A stretch of DNA of 64,000 bases from Parasediminibacterium sp046546515 (GCF_046546515.1 NZ_JBKHKJ010000027.1:12586-76585); one strand, 5' to 3'; counted from the stretch's first letter, positions 26,191 to 35,739 are shown. Program-made: numbers and translations. The notes: generated by a model from the sequence alone, not told the origin.

Positions 26191-27390
26191 TTGAATCCCA
26201 ACATCTCGCACCTCTATTCAATTGCACAAAAGCCACAACGGATAATCATTGGGCTAATGAGCGGTACATCCTTGGATGGCTTGGACGTAGCCATATGCAG
26301 GTTTAAAGGTGCTGGCATGGATACAAAAATGGAACTATTACGTTTTGAAACAGTACCTTATACAGAAACAGTCACCAATGCAGTAAGGCAGGTATTCAGC
26401 AAAAAACAAGTGAACCTAGAACAGCTTTGCCTATTAAACGGATGGATAGGCACAGAGCATGGCAATATGGTAAACACCTGCTTGCAGAAATGGGGAATAG
26501 CCAATACCAGCGTGGACATTATTGCCAGCCATGGTCAAACCATTTACCACGCCCCTAAGCGTTTACATGGCTTGGATATGTTTGGCAATGGCACCCTGCA
26601 AATTGGCGATGGCGACCATATAGCTGTTGCAACAGGCATCATTACCCTTAGCGATTTCAGGCAAAAGCACATTGCAGCAGGTGGTGAAGGCGCACCATTG
26701 GCCATTTATGGCGATTATTTTTTGTTTGGCAAAAAAGGGGAGAACAGGGTAATGCTAAACATTGGCGGTATTGCCAATTTCACATGGCTACCCGCTAGCG
26801 GGGATATAAGCGAAGTGTTCAGCACAGATATTGGCCCAGGCAATACCTTGATGGATGCCTACACAAGGGAATATTTCCCCGGCAAGTTATATGACAAGGA
26901 TGCTGCCATAGCATTGCAAGGGAAAGTGAATGAGCCGTTATTAGCAGCGTTGAAAAAAGATGACTTCTTTAAGCAACCATTCCCCAAAAGCACGGGGCCA
27001 GAACTGTTTAGCCTAGCTTTTATAGAACAAGCAAAGCAAGCAGCAGGCATTGTTGCTATTTCGCATTACGACATGCTGGCAACCTTAATCCGCTTTAGTG
27101 CCGATATGATTGTGGATGCCTTGCAAAGCAAAGCAGCATCAGGCAAAACAGTAAAAGTCTATGCAAGCGGTGGCGGCATACACAATCCACTGCTGATGAA
27201 TGATATACAATCACAATTACCTACGTTTGAATTTAATGATTTTAACGAGTTGGGCATCAACCCAGATGCAAAAGAAGCAGTCTTGTTTGCTCTGTTGGCA
27301 AATGAAGCCATTGCAGGGAGAAATTTGAATGGAAAGGGTACAGCAAGTATGCCAATGGTTAGCATGGGGAAAATCAGCTTCCCAGCATAA
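26191..27390 (+). CDS. anmK: Anhydro-N-acetylmuramic acid kinase
   Basis: A 399-residue ASKHA-fold kinase that cleaves and phosphorylates 1,6-anhydro-MurNAc in peptidoglycan recycling. The phosphate-binding IIGLMSGTSLDGLDVAI is at about 18-34, with IASHGQTIYH, LGDGDHIA-like IGDGDHIAVATG, MLNIGGIANFTWL, STDIGPGNTLMDAY and YASGGGIHNPLLM following in the expected order. Slightly longer than the usual 370 or so residues, with a short N-terminal extension. No murQ or other recycling gene is adjacent. Confidence 0.95.
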   Translation: MNPNISHLYSIAQKPQRIIIGLMSGTSLDGLDVAICRFKGAGMDTKMELLRFETVPYTETVTNAVRQVFSKKQVNLEQLCLLNGWIGTEHGNMVNTCLQKWGIANTSVDIIASHGQTIYHAPKRLHGLDMFGNGTLQIGDGDHIAVATGIITLSDFRQKHIAAGGEGAPLAIYGDYFLFGKKGENRVMLNIGGIANFTWLPASGDISEVFSTDIGPGNTLMDAYTREYFPGKLYDKDAAIALQGKVNEPLLAALKKDDFFKQPFPKSTGPELFSLAFIEQAKQAAGIVAISHYDMLATLIRFSADMIVDALQSKAASGKTVKVYASGGGIHNPLLMNDIQSQLPTFEFNDFNELGINPDAKEAVLFALLANEAIAGRNLNGKGTASMPMVSMGKISFPA

Positions 27391-27394
27391 ATCT

Positions 27395-27441
27395 ACTCCA
27401 TAGAGTGAGCCACTCTTCGAGAGTGGCTCACTCTATGGAGT
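27395..27441 (+). terminator. 47-bp perfect palindrome after anmK
   Basis: Two 22-base arms surround the loop TCG (one arm starts ACTCCATAGAGTGAGCCACT). It begins 4 nt after the stop codon and has no long T-run, so it may act as a bidirectional terminator or mRNA-end stabiliser. Confidence 0.7.
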
Positions 27442-27496
27442 ACCCATCGTGGCAACTAAATAAAATCCTTAACTTCATACAAATCGTACATCCATC

Positions 27497-27772
27497 ATGC
27501 GGGCAAAAAATGCAGTCATATCTATCGTATTGCTTTTGGCAGGCAAACCTGCCCATGCCCAGCTTACCATGAAACAGAATGTAGATAGCCTAAAACACAT
27601 ACCCATAAACTTATTACCCAGCAACTACTACAGCAGCAAACTAGGGTTTATGTGCAAGAAAGAATTACAGGTGGAAAAATCGACCAAGATACCCCTTAGG
27701 TTCCGGCTAGGCAGCTTGGAATATGTAGATAAAATGGAAGGGAAAGGAGGAACAGTCGTAAGTCATAAGTAA
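27497..27772 (+). CDS. Small exported protein of unknown function
   Basis: A 91-residue protein with signal peptide ending GKPAHAQ (about residue 22), then a mature part with NLLPSNYYSSKLGFMCKKEL and IPLRFRLGSLEYVDKMEGK. The last residues (GGTVVSHK) are encoded by the start of a 7-bp repeat array (27757-27786), meaning the original stop was probably lost or shifted. The family is not named; it looks like a genuine small periplasmic or surface protein. Confidence 0.7.
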   Translation: MRAKNAVISIVLLLAGKPAHAQLTMKQNVDSLKHIPINLLPSNYYSSKLGFMCKKELQVEKSTKIPLRFRLGSLEYVDKMEGKGGTVVSHK

Positions 27773-27826
27773 TAAGTTGTAAGTCTTTTTCATACCTAAA
27801 ACCTATTACTTACAACCTAAAATTAT

Positions 27827-29044
27827 TTATGCTTCTACACTTGCCGCTTCCAATACCTTTTGTATAGCAGCAGCCATTTTTGCACCTTTATCATGTACTT
27901 GTTCTTCTGTCCATGATAGGGCTATGGAAGTGGAAACGCAACGACTCATGATTGCATCGCTGGTACTAAAGTCCTTATCTTTCAAGGCAAGCAAAGCCGT
28001 TTTTTGTGCTTCGCTTATATTGTTCAGGCTCACGGCGTTTTGCAGGTGCTGCCATTTGCGCACATAATGCCAGTTGTTATCGAACCAATAGAAATTACCA
28101 GCGAGTATGCCTTGTGCTTTCATCTCAGCGACTACTGCTTGCGCCAACTCAGCCGTTGGTAAAAACCAGCTAATAAAGGAATGGCTATCACCTTCTGGAT
28201 CGGGCAATGAGCGGAAACTAATTTCGGGTATCTGCTCCAAATAACTTTTTAGTATGCCGTGGTTTTTCTTTTGGATGCCCAAAATAGTAGGCAATTTGCC
28301 TATCTGCCCCAGTCCAATGGCCGCATGTAATTCACTAATCCTGAAATTATATCCCAGGAATGGGTGCAAATCTGTACCACGGTCCACGCCCAAATGGTCA
28401 TGCCCATGATCGGTATAGCCATCGCATTTGGTATGGATGTCTTTACTGTTTGTCATTACCACGCCACCTTCGCCGCAGGTGATTGTCTTTACAAAGTCGA
28501 AGCTAAACGTGCCTGCATCGCCAATTGTACCCAAATGCTTGCCTTTATAAGTGCCGCCAATAGCTTGACAAGCATCTTCAAGCAAAATGAGATTATGTTC
28601 AGCACAAATAGCTTTTAACGCATCCATATCTGCCATACTGCCGCACATGTGCACGGGCATTACGCATTTTGTTTTAGGGGTAATGGCAGCTGTTACTGCT
28701 TCTGGGCTTAGTGTTAGGGTTTCATCTATATCAACCATTACTGGTATTGCCCCAACGCTTAAAATAGCTTCAAAGCTAGCTACAAAAGTAAAACTCGGCA
28801 TTATTACCTCATCACCCGCGCCAATATTTAGCGCAGCCATCACTGTAGTTAATGCCGCAGTGCCACTACTAACCAATTGCGCATAGCCACAGCCAAAAAC
28901 TTCCATAACCTTTTTTTCCAGTTCAAGCGACTTAAAAATGCCTTTGCGTGGGCCATCAAAACCATAACGCATAATAATGCCTGTGTCCATTACATCGTTA
29001 ATGTGTTTCCTTTCTTCTTCACCAAATAATTCAAAACCTGGCAT
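27827..29044 (-). CDS. DegT/DnrJ/EryC1/StrS family aminotransferase
   Basis: A 405-residue PLP enzyme of the sugar-aminotransferase family. The N-terminal ALTTVMAALNIGAGDEVIMP and FVASFEAILSVGA, the aspartate in LLEDACQAIGGTYKGK and the PLP lysine in FSFDFVKTITCGEGGVV are typical. Such enzymes transaminate keto-sugars for surface glycans or natural products. No other sugar gene is adjacent, so the substrate is open. Confidence 0.9.
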   Translation of the reverse strand: MPGFELFGEEERKHINDVMDTGIIMRYGFDGPRKGIFKSLELEKKVMEVFGCGYAQLVSSGTAALTTVMAALNIGAGDEVIMPSFTFVASFEAILSVGAIPVMVDIDETLTLSPEAVTAAITPKTKCVMPVHMCGSMADMDALKAICAEHNLILLEDACQAIGGTYKGKHLGTIGDAGTFSFDFVKTITCGEGGVVMTNSKDIHTKCDGYTDHGHDHLGVDRGTDLHPFLGYNFRISELHAAIGLGQIGKLPTILGIQKKNHGILKSYLEQIPEISFRSLPDPEGDSHSFISWFLPTAELAQAVVAEMKAQGILAGNFYWFDNNWHYVRKWQHLQNAVSLNNISEAQKTALLALKDKDFSTSDAIMSRCVSTSIALSWTEEQVHDKGAKMAAAIQKVLEAASVEA

Positions 29045-29098
29045 ATGTATTTAATTGATAATTAATAATTGATAGGTGACAATTTGGGGCAAAAACGC

Positions 29099-29404
29099 TT
29101 AAATGGTTATTTCCGTTGTTAATGCCCTTTCCAACTGGTTTTCTAAAGTGGTAATCGTATCCAGTGCATCTTGTATCTCTATGATATGGTCTGCAGATTT
29201 GGTTTGCTCCGTGGCTAACCAAATCAATACCATGCTAATATAATCCTGAATATCCTTCCCGGCAAACTGTGTTTTGTATTCAACAATTTTTTCATTAATA
29301 AGTTTTACGGTCTTGCGTAAAACCTCCTCGTCTTTTGTCATTGTTTTTAGGCGGTATGTCCTGTCGGCAATGGCAATATTTACAGTTATTAATTCATTTG
29401 ACAT
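29099..29404 (-). CDS. zapA: Cell division protein ZapA
   Basis: A 101-residue FtsZ-associated protein. The N-terminal domain (ITVNIADRTYRL-like TVNIAIADRTYRLKTMTKDE, EEVLRKTVKLINEKI) is followed by a coiled-coil tail ending TLENQLERAL. It bundles FtsZ protofilaments at the division ring. It follows pheT and a coiled-coil gene on the same strand, an arrangement seen in other Bacteroidota. Confidence 0.85.
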   Translation of the reverse strand: MSNELITVNIAIADRTYRLKTMTKDEEVLRKTVKLINEKIVEYKTQFAGKDIQDYISMVLIWLATEQTKSADHIIEIQDALDTITTLENQLERALTTEITI

Positions 29405-29480
29405 GGTAGTGAGTTTTAAGTTTTAAGTTTTAAGTTTTAAGTTCTTTTAATACAAAACTTAAAACACAAAACTCAAAACA
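29405..29480. repeat. 7-bp array (TTTTAAG)n and facing copy
   Basis: Four consecutive TTTTAAG units at about 29411-29443, then CAAAACTTAAAACACAAAAC in the opposite sense, fill the gap between the coiled-coil gene and zapA. Confidence 0.7.
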
Positions 29481-29483
29481 GTC

Positions 29484-29771
29484 CTAGGTGTTCAAAAGCG
29501 ACATGCACCTGTCTATTTCCTTTACATATACATCTATCCTTTTTTCCAGTTCCTTTTTTTCTTCCAGGGTAAAGCCGTCTTTGCTTAGCTTCAAGGCATC
29601 TACCTGCTGCTGCAATTGTTTCAGTTGCTGCTCCCTGTCAGCCAATTGGGCTTGCTTTTTGGCCAATTCCTTTTTCAATTGCACATTCTCCTTCTGCATC
29701 TGCCCATAATACTTGAGCAGTTGCTGGAGTTTTTGCTGTAATTGTGCTAACCGGGTGTTTATTGTACTCAT
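29484..29771 (-). CDS. Small coiled-coil protein next to zapA
   Basis: A 95-residue protein that is almost entirely coiled coil (QKENVQLKKELAKKQAQLAD, QLKQLQQQVDALKLSK), ending VYVKEIDRCMSLLNT. It has no signal peptide. Its place between pheT and zapA, its size and its shape suggest a ZapB-like or other divisome/chromosome accessory role; this is inference, as coiled coils give little family signal. Confidence 0.75.
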   Translation of the reverse strand: MSTINTRLAQLQQKLQQLLKYYGQMQKENVQLKKELAKKQAQLADREQQLKQLQQQVDALKLSKDGFTLEEKKELEKRIDVYVKEIDRCMSLLNT

Positions 29772-29870
29772 TTACATAATAATTAGGAATTAGTAATTAA
29801 TAATTAGGAATTAGGACGGGAAATGGGGATTAGGTGCCTTCATTCCTAATTCCTAATTTATAATTCCTAA

Positions 29871-32291
29871 TTATTTCCTTATCTCCGCCCCCAATTCTTT
29901 TTCAAATGCCTCTACTATCTTGCCTACCATGCTGTCTGTTTCCTTATCTGTCAATGTTTTTTCATCGTCAAGAAAGGTAAAGTTAACAGCCATTGATTTC
30001 TTTCCGGCACCTAATTTATCACTTTCAAACACATCAAACAAGCGCATGGACTGTAATTTGGCAAGGTTGGCTTTTTTTACTACTGTTTCCAGTTTGCCAT
30101 AAGTGGTTGCTTTATCTACCACCAGAGCCAAATCTCTTTGTACTGCCGGGAACTTGGAAACTTCTTTATATTCTATTTTCTTCTTTTCTATTTGTTGCAA
30201 TAAAGGTACAAATAGTATATCAATAAAATAGACAGCTTGTTTTATATCGAATGTTTTCAGCTTAGCATTGCCTACAGTAGTTACATAACCAATTGCTTGC
30301 TTTGCATGGCTGATGGTTATTATAGTGTTGCCTTCATCCTGTGAAAATTTCAAGTTGTCTAGCCCGCACAGGTTGAACAAGGCTTGCGCAATGCCTTTTG
30401 CACGAAAAAAATCCATTGGCTTGGCTTTTTCCTGCCAGTTGTCTTCATGGTTGTTCCCGGTGATGTATAAAGCAAGATGTTCATCTTCCCTGTAACTGCC
30501 CACGCCTTTTGCATGATAGCTTTTGCCAAATTCAAACAATTGCAGGTTGGTGTTTTTGCGGTTGCTGTTGTAGGCAATACATTCCAAGCCTGTTTCCAGC
30601 ATCGATGGGCGCAGCACATCCAAATCGGCACTTAGGTTGTTCATCATCTTCACCGTTCCTTCCAAAGTTGCCTCGTCAAAATACTTACTGTTGGTAATGG
30701 AATTGGTAACTATTTCATTAAAACCCTGTCCAACCAAATAGGTAGCCAATTTATCTTTCAACGCTTCTTTTTGTCCTAAGCTATTGATAGATGGCGATAT
30801 CGTAATGGTGGTTGGGATTCCGATATTATCCAGGCCATCAATGCGGATCACCTCCTCTACTATATCCGCAGGCAAGCTAATATCTGGCTTACTGAATGGC
30901 ACTGAAACAGATAGTTCATCTATCCCTTCCCTGTTTATATCAAAGCCTAAGGCAATCAAGATGCGTTTAACGGTATCAGGATGATAATTCTTGCCACTCA
31001 GTTTTTTCAGGTATTGGTATTTTAAACCTACCTGTGTTTTTGTTTTTGGTGCTGGGTAAATATCAATTATCTCGCTGCTGATACTGCCGCCAGCTACTTC
31101 TTTTATCAACAAGGCCGCACGTTTCAGCACATGCACGGTGTTTGAAATATCCACGCCTTTCTCAAACCGTGTAGCAGCATCTGTACGAAGGCCATGCCGC
31201 AAAGAACTTTTGCGTATGCCGGAAGAAGCAAAGCAAGCACTCTCTAAAAATATATTGGTTGTACTAGCTGTAACACCGCTATGCAACCCGCCAAATACCC
31301 CGGCAATACACATAGGCTCGCCATTGCTATTGCAAATCAACAGGTCTTCGGCAGATAGTTTCCTTTCTTTTTCGTCAAGCGTAGTGAAAAGGCTATCGGC
31401 TATTGCTTTTTTTACAATGATGCTGCCACCCTCTATTTGGTCTGCGTCAAAAGCATGTAAAGGCTGCCCTGTTTCATGGAGTATGAAGTTGGTAATATCC
31501 ACCACATTGTTGATGCTCCTTAATCCAATAGCATTCAACTTGTTTTTCAACCATTCCGGCGATTCTTTCACGGTAAGATCGCTGATGGTTACCCCTGCAT
31601 ACCTAGGGCAGGCTGCTGTATCCTCTACCGTGACAGGGATAACCAATTGGGTATTTTCTATGGGGAAGGCATTTACAAAAGGGCTTTTTACCTTTGGCTC
31701 GCCTTTAAAATGGTGTATTAAATAAGCACATACATCTTTGGCTACCCCCAAATGGCTCATGGCATCCATGCGGTTGGGTGTAAGTCCAATCTCGTAAACG
31801 ATGTCTGTGTATGTATTAAAAAAAGCTGCTGCCGGAGTGCCTGGCACTACCTCGTTGGGTAAAACCAATATTCCTTCGTGGCTGGTTCCATGGCCTATTT
31901 CATCCTCGGCACAAATCATCCCAAAACTTTCTACTCCCCTTATCTTGGCCACTTTCATGGTTAGTGGGTCGCCAGTGGATGGGTAAATGGTAGTTCCTAC
32001 GGTAGCCACCACTACTTTTTGCCCTGCGGCAACATTGGCTGCCCCGCATACTACTTGTATGGGTTCGCCAGAACCGATATTTACAGTGGTTATTTTTAAT
32101 TTATCTGCATTAGGGTGCGGCTCGCAAGTAAGTACTTCGCCTAACACCAACCCTTTCAAACCACCTTTGATGCTCTCGTAGGGTTCCATGCTTTCTACTT
32201 CCAAGCCAATGCTGGTAAGGATTTTAGAAAGTTTCTCGGGTTCTATTGACTCGGGCAAATATTCGCTTAACCAATTATAACTAATCGTCAT
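29871..32291 (-). CDS. pheT: Phenylalanyl-tRNA synthetase beta subunit
   Basis: An 806-residue protein, the usual length. In order: an N-terminal region with ISYNWLSEYLP, an EMAP-like OB domain (VLGEVLTCEPHPNADKLKIT), the B3/B4 editing domain, the B5 domain (PVSVPFSKPDISLPADIVEE-like), the catalytic-like domain, and the C-terminal FDX-ACB anticodon domain (EVSKFPAVQRDLALVVD). It pairs with PheS (encoded elsewhere) in an alpha2-beta2 enzyme. It precedes the coiled-coil and zapA genes. Confidence 0.97.
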   Translation of the reverse strand: MTISYNWLSEYLPESIEPEKLSKILTSIGLEVESMEPYESIKGGLKGLVLGEVLTCEPHPNADKLKITTVNIGSGEPIQVVCGAANVAAGQKVVVATVGTTIYPSTGDPLTMKVAKIRGVESFGMICAEDEIGHGTSHEGILVLPNEVVPGTPAAAFFNTYTDIVYEIGLTPNRMDAMSHLGVAKDVCAYLIHHFKGEPKVKSPFVNAFPIENTQLVIPVTVEDTAACPRYAGVTISDLTVKESPEWLKNKLNAIGLRSINNVVDITNFILHETGQPLHAFDADQIEGGSIIVKKAIADSLFTTLDEKERKLSAEDLLICNSNGEPMCIAGVFGGLHSGVTASTTNIFLESACFASSGIRKSSLRHGLRTDAATRFEKGVDISNTVHVLKRAALLIKEVAGGSISSEIIDIYPAPKTKTQVGLKYQYLKKLSGKNYHPDTVKRILIALGFDINREGIDELSVSVPFSKPDISLPADIVEEVIRIDGLDNIGIPTTITISPSINSLGQKEALKDKLATYLVGQGFNEIVTNSITNSKYFDEATLEGTVKMMNNLSADLDVLRPSMLETGLECIAYNSNRKNTNLQLFEFGKSYHAKGVGSYREDEHLALYITGNNHEDNWQEKAKPMDFFRAKGIAQALFNLCGLDNLKFSQDEGNTIITISHAKQAIGYVTTVGNAKLKTFDIKQAVYFIDILFVPLLQQIEKKKIEYKEVSKFPAVQRDLALVVDKATTYGKLETVVKKANLAKLQSMRLFDVFESDKLGAGKKSMAVNFTFLDDEKTLTDKETDSMVGKIVEAFEKELGAEIRK

Positions 32292-32326
32292 TATCTACTT
32301 TATTGGATTGCAAATATAAAGGCGTA

Positions 32327-32414
32327 GTTAGGAGTTATGAATTATGAATTATGAATTATGAGTTGAAAGATTGTGTTTACAACTCATAATTTATAACTCC
32401 TAACTCCTAATTAA
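32327..32414. repeat. Inverted repeat made of 7-bp units
   Basis: ATGAATT heptamers (GAATTATGAATTATGAATTA) face a complementary set ending CTCCTAACTCCTAATT around a short centre, giving a potential long hairpin between two minus-strand genes. Confidence 0.6.
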
Positions 32415-32417
32415 AAT

Positions 32418-33065
32418 TCACCATTTACCCTTGCTTTTGATGCTTTTAATAGTGTGGCGGTCATATTTGTACCAAGTAAGGCAGCCATATACCAAGTGGA
32501 GGATGCCAAAGCCAAATGCCCATTCGTAAAGCCCCCACTGCATGACGAAAATATTAATCAGCCCAACAGCTATCTGCCCATAACCTACCCAAACTGCTTT
32601 GCTCTCCAAGTATTTACAGGCATTTACCAGCCCAAGTCCATAGAAAATAAGGCTGCAAGGGGTAATAAAACCATAAGCCCCCTCAGCAATTAATTTAATA
32701 ATAAGTAACGCCCCTATGAATACAGGCAAGAATAAAGTAATCAATAGCCCCTTTACCGAGCTGTGCCAGATAGGCTGGTTGTTTTTTTTGTTACGCCTGT
32801 GAGTAAAGTAAAAAGAAAAGAAAAGGGCTGCAAACAAAGCAACAATAGCAATAAGGAACAATTTTTCGCCCATGTACTCGTTCATGGTAGAAGTGTATTG
32901 GCTATAGCTGCTGATAATTTCTTTCAGGTATTTTTCTTCCTTGGAGCCAACATCTATAATTTGATGGGCAGCCCAGCCTGCAGTCAAGGCGCATATGCCA
33001 ACAACAATGCCGCTAAGCCCATGCAGGCTAATAAACCGGCTATTATTTTGCGTTATTTTATCCAT
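32418..33065 (-). CDS. Multi-pass membrane protein of unknown function
   Basis: A 215-residue protein with about six hydrophobic segments (SGIVVGICALTAGWAAHQII; LFLIAIVALFAALFFSFYF; LLITLFLPVFIGALLIIKL; ITPCSLIFYGLGLVN; VGYGQIAVGLINIFVM; a last one near LHLVYGCLTW). A basic loop RRNKKN follows the second segment and a basic tail ends the chain. I recognise it only as a type of conserved Bacteroidota membrane protein. It has no obvious operon partner. Confidence 0.75.
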   Translation of the reverse strand: MDKITQNNSRFISLHGLSGIVVGICALTAGWAAHQIIDVGSKEEKYLKEIISSYSQYTSTMNEYMGEKLFLIAIVALFAALFFSFYFTHRRNKKNNQPIWHSSVKGLLITLFLPVFIGALLIIKLIAEGAYGFITPCSLIFYGLGLVNACKYLESKAVWVGYGQIAVGLINIFVMQWGLYEWAFGFGILHLVYGCLTWYKYDRHTIKSIKSKGKW

Positions 33066-33315
33066 AATATTTCTTGTGTGTATTCATTGGAAGATTGCAT
33101 AATCTTCTTAAATAATATGTTTATTTAAAGGGTGGGTTTTTTACACAAAATGGATTTGGGGGATGCTAAAGCAACAGCTTGTTGGGCAATAAAATTAGCA
33201 AGATTGCTTTTGATAATATTGTTATTTGTAGTTTTTGGGTATAAAAAAAGCAAAAGTGGAAGTTAGATTTGTGTAAATGTGCAAAAAGTGGATAATCAGT
33301 GGCTGCGTCCTCAGC

Positions 33316-33343
33316 GTAAGGGCAGAAGATTTTCTGCCCTTAC
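33316..33343 (-). terminator. GTAAGGGCAGAA palindrome, copy 1
   Basis: GTAAGGGCAGAA and its reverse complement surround a 4-base loop, 25 nt beyond the stop of the minus-strand kinase gene. The same palindrome, with small changes, follows the genes ending at 51596 and 53572. Confidence 0.6.
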
Positions 33344-33367
33344 TGGTATGACTCTTTTACAATGTAA

Positions 33368-35242
33368 TTACGCCATTGCTACGGCTGGCAGCGTAAAGTA
33401 AAAAATACTCCCTTTGCCTACCTCGCTGGTTACCCAAAACTGCCCGCCATTTTTCTCCACAAACTCCTTGCAAAGCAACAAGCCCAGGCCTGTCCCTTTT
33501 TCCTGCGAAGTGCCATTGGTAGTTATGCTTTCATGGTTTTGTATTTTTTTTAGTACATCTTCGTTTATGCCTGTGCCAGTATCTTTAATGCGTATTTCTA
33601 TTGTATGGGCATTTGCTTTGACTGCTTCTATTTGTATTGTATTGCCTTTGTTGCAAAACTTAATGGCATTGCTAACGAGGTTGCGAAAAATAATTTGTAC
33701 CATGTTGGGGTCTGCATAAACCTCTAATGCTTCGGGTATTGCTAGTTGCAGGTCTAGTTGTTTTTCGTTTGCTTGCTCCTGTAGCAATGCAAAAGTCGAT
33801 TTGCTCGTTTCGAGGATATTTATATTGGCAGGAGTAACCACTAGGCCATTCATTTGGCTGTTTGCCCAATTAAATAAAGTAGCAACAAGGTCAGAAGCAT
33901 TGTTTACCTGCTTTGTAAGCCCTGCCACCAGGGTTTCCAACTGTGCTTCCTGTATTTTTTTTCTTTGCCATAAATTCAATACTCCTTTCAGCGAATTTAA
34001 AGGGCTGCGCAAATCGTGTGATACAATAGAGAATAACTTATCCTTAAAATGGTTATTTACCTCTAATGCCTTAGCTTGTTTTTCCAGTTCTTCCTTTTGC
34101 TTGCTTATTTTCTGGTTTTTTTCATTTAAAAGCAGGTTAGATTTCTGTTTATTTGCTCTACTTATATATAAAACAACGGCAGCCAAGCAGGCTAGAATGG
34201 CCGATAGTGCAGCCAATAAGGTTTTTTGACGTGCATTCTGTAGCTCGTTCTGTGCTATAAAGTCTTTTCGTTCTTGTTCTTCTTGCCTTGCCCTTTCCTT
34301 TTTTTCATAGGCATATTTTGTTTCTAGTTCATAGGTTTTTTTTCGTGTGTCTTCATTAAACACGCTATCAGAATAGGTTTTAAATAGCTTGAAGTAGGTA
34401 AAAGCATGTGCGATGTCTTTTTTGTTTTGGTATGCACCCGCTAAAATTTCGGAGGCGTCCATGGGTTCCCTTTTTAGTTTAATGCTTTGCGCAGCCTCCA
34501 ATGCTTGGCTAGCATAAAAAATGGCTGAATCGTTCCTATTTAATTTAAGGTAGCATTGACCAATAAAGACAGAGGTATTTATTTTGCCCAATTTGTCCTT
34601 TGTGCTTATATAGTAATGATAGGAAGGAGTAAAGTGCAGCAAAGCCTCCTGATAGCGCCCATTGGCAAAGTGTATATTGCCAATGGAACTATTTATAAAG
34701 GCAATAATATAGGGGTTGTTGATAGATACAGCCAATTGAAACCCTAGTTGGTTGTAGTATAAAGCACTGTCATATTGCTTTTTGTAAAAGTAGTCATCAC
34801 CCAAATCGGATAGCGAACCTGCCATGTCTGGCTTACTACCCATGGAAACGTAGGTTTGGTAAGCTTTTCTGGTATACAAAAGGGCTTCGTCATATTTAGC
34901 CGTGGAGCTATAATAGATACCTAAGTTGGAATTTACTTTTGCTATCAGCCTTTTGTCCTTTATTTTTTCGGCTATAGAAAGTGACTGCTGGTAATAATTG
35001 AACATCTGCACCATATCACTCGTTAGGCGATAACTACTCGCAATTAGCCGCAGGCTTTCGGCCTGCCCTTTTAAGTAGCCTGATTGTTGCGAAAGGGACA
35101 AAGCGGTGCGGGCAAAGTAGCGCATACTATCGGCATCCAAAGAGTAATAGCCTTTAGACAATAAGCAAAGGGTAGTGATATAGACCGTGTCTTTCTGGTA
35201 GCCCTGTTGGTGTTTCAAACTGTCTACCCGTTTTTTTAACAA
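33368..35242 (-). CDS. TPR-containing sensor histidine kinase (frameshifted 5' end)
   Basis: The open frame codes for about 624 residues from a TTG at 35242; there is no ATG. It contains TPR-like repeats (about 50-290; for example LSIAEKIKDKRLIAKVNSNLG), one transmembrane helix (LLAALSAILACLAAVVLYI), a coiled coil, HisKA with H409 in SIVSHDLRSPLNSL, and an HATPase domain with NLVSNAIKFC, DTGTGI and GTGLGLLLCKE. Such proteins are periplasmic-sensor kinases and need a signal peptide; a perfect one lies just upstream in another frame. Either a one-base deletion near 35262 or a sequencing error separates them. Confidence 0.85.
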   Translation of the reverse strand: MLKKRVDSLKHQQGYQKDTVYITTLCLLSKGYYSLDADSMRYFARTALSLSQQSGYLKGQAESLRLIASSYRLTSDMVQMFNYYQQSLSIAEKIKDKRLIAKVNSNLGIYYSSTAKYDEALLYTRKAYQTYVSMGSKPDMAGSLSDLGDDYFYKKQYDSALYYNQLGFQLAVSINNPYIIAFINSSIGNIHFANGRYQEALLHFTPSYHYYISTKDKLGKINTSVFIGQCYLKLNRNDSAIFYASQALEAAQSIKLKREPMDASEILAGAYQNKKDIAHAFTYFKLFKTYSDSVFNEDTRKKTYELETKYAYEKKERARQEEQERKDFIAQNELQNARQKTLLAALSAILACLAAVVLYISRANKQKSNLLLNEKNQKISKQKEELEKQAKALEVNNHFKDKLFSIVSHDLRSPLNSLKGVLNLWQRKKIQEAQLETLVAGLTKQVNNASDLVATLFNWANSQMNGLVVTPANINILETSKSTFALLQEQANEKQLDLQLAIPEALEVYADPNMVQIIFRNLVSNAIKFCNKGNTIQIEAVKANAHTIEIRIKDTGTGINEDVLKKIQNHESITTNGTSQEKGTGLGLLLCKEFVEKNGGQFWVTSEVGKGSIFYFTLPAVAMA

Positions 35243-35334
35243 TGGTATTTCCGTGGCTGTGCAAAACTACCAGCGTAAAAAATGAATAGCAAACTGAACG
35301 TATAAACAAAAGTCCTGATTTTCTCTGTAAGCAT
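35236..35334 (-). other. Signal-peptide exon of the TPR kinase, out of frame
   Basis: ATG at 35334 encodes MLTEKIRTFVYTFSLLFIFY followed by AGSFAQ, a clean signal peptide. It then runs PRKYHC to a stop at 35236-35238. Adding one base just after GCACA restores the frame as AQ-ATEIPLLKKRVDSL and joins it to the kinase. The kinase frame itself is closed by TAG only a few codons upstream of its TTG. Confidence 0.75.
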
Positions 35335-35739
35335 TATTAAGGGAGTAAAAGTTGCTGTACAATTGTAGGAAACTACTGTGTACAGCAACAGCGAAATTAT
35401 GCTAAAATTTGCTTTACACAAAGGTTTAATCAAGATTGATGACGAAAATCATCCATGCTACTACAAGATGTATATGTGAGGTAGTAAGGGATATTGGAAG
35501 GCTGGATGTCATAAACAGTTGGATATGTTGCACCATTTGCTTTATTAGCTTTGGATTAATGGGTAGTTTTGGCAGGTGGGTTCATTAAAGAAGGAAACCG
35601 AACCCTGCCTTTATCAGGTGCTTATTTAGCCAATATCGTTTTCATACACTCTCCAAACTGTCTTCATACTGTTCCTATAAAGGAGCCATTTTCGATTTCT
35701 TGCTATGGTGCGCTACTAAATTCAATCCATATTATACCC
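35335..35739. other. Gap with nothing recognised
   Basis: The frame at 35569-35757 has no family features and overlaps the 3' end of the Trm112-like gene. No repeat or RNA is visible. Confidence 0.5.

Noticed and set aside
35236..35433. Separate 65-codon minus-strand gene
   Set aside because: Only its part from 35334 is meaningful, as the displaced signal peptide of the TPR kinase.
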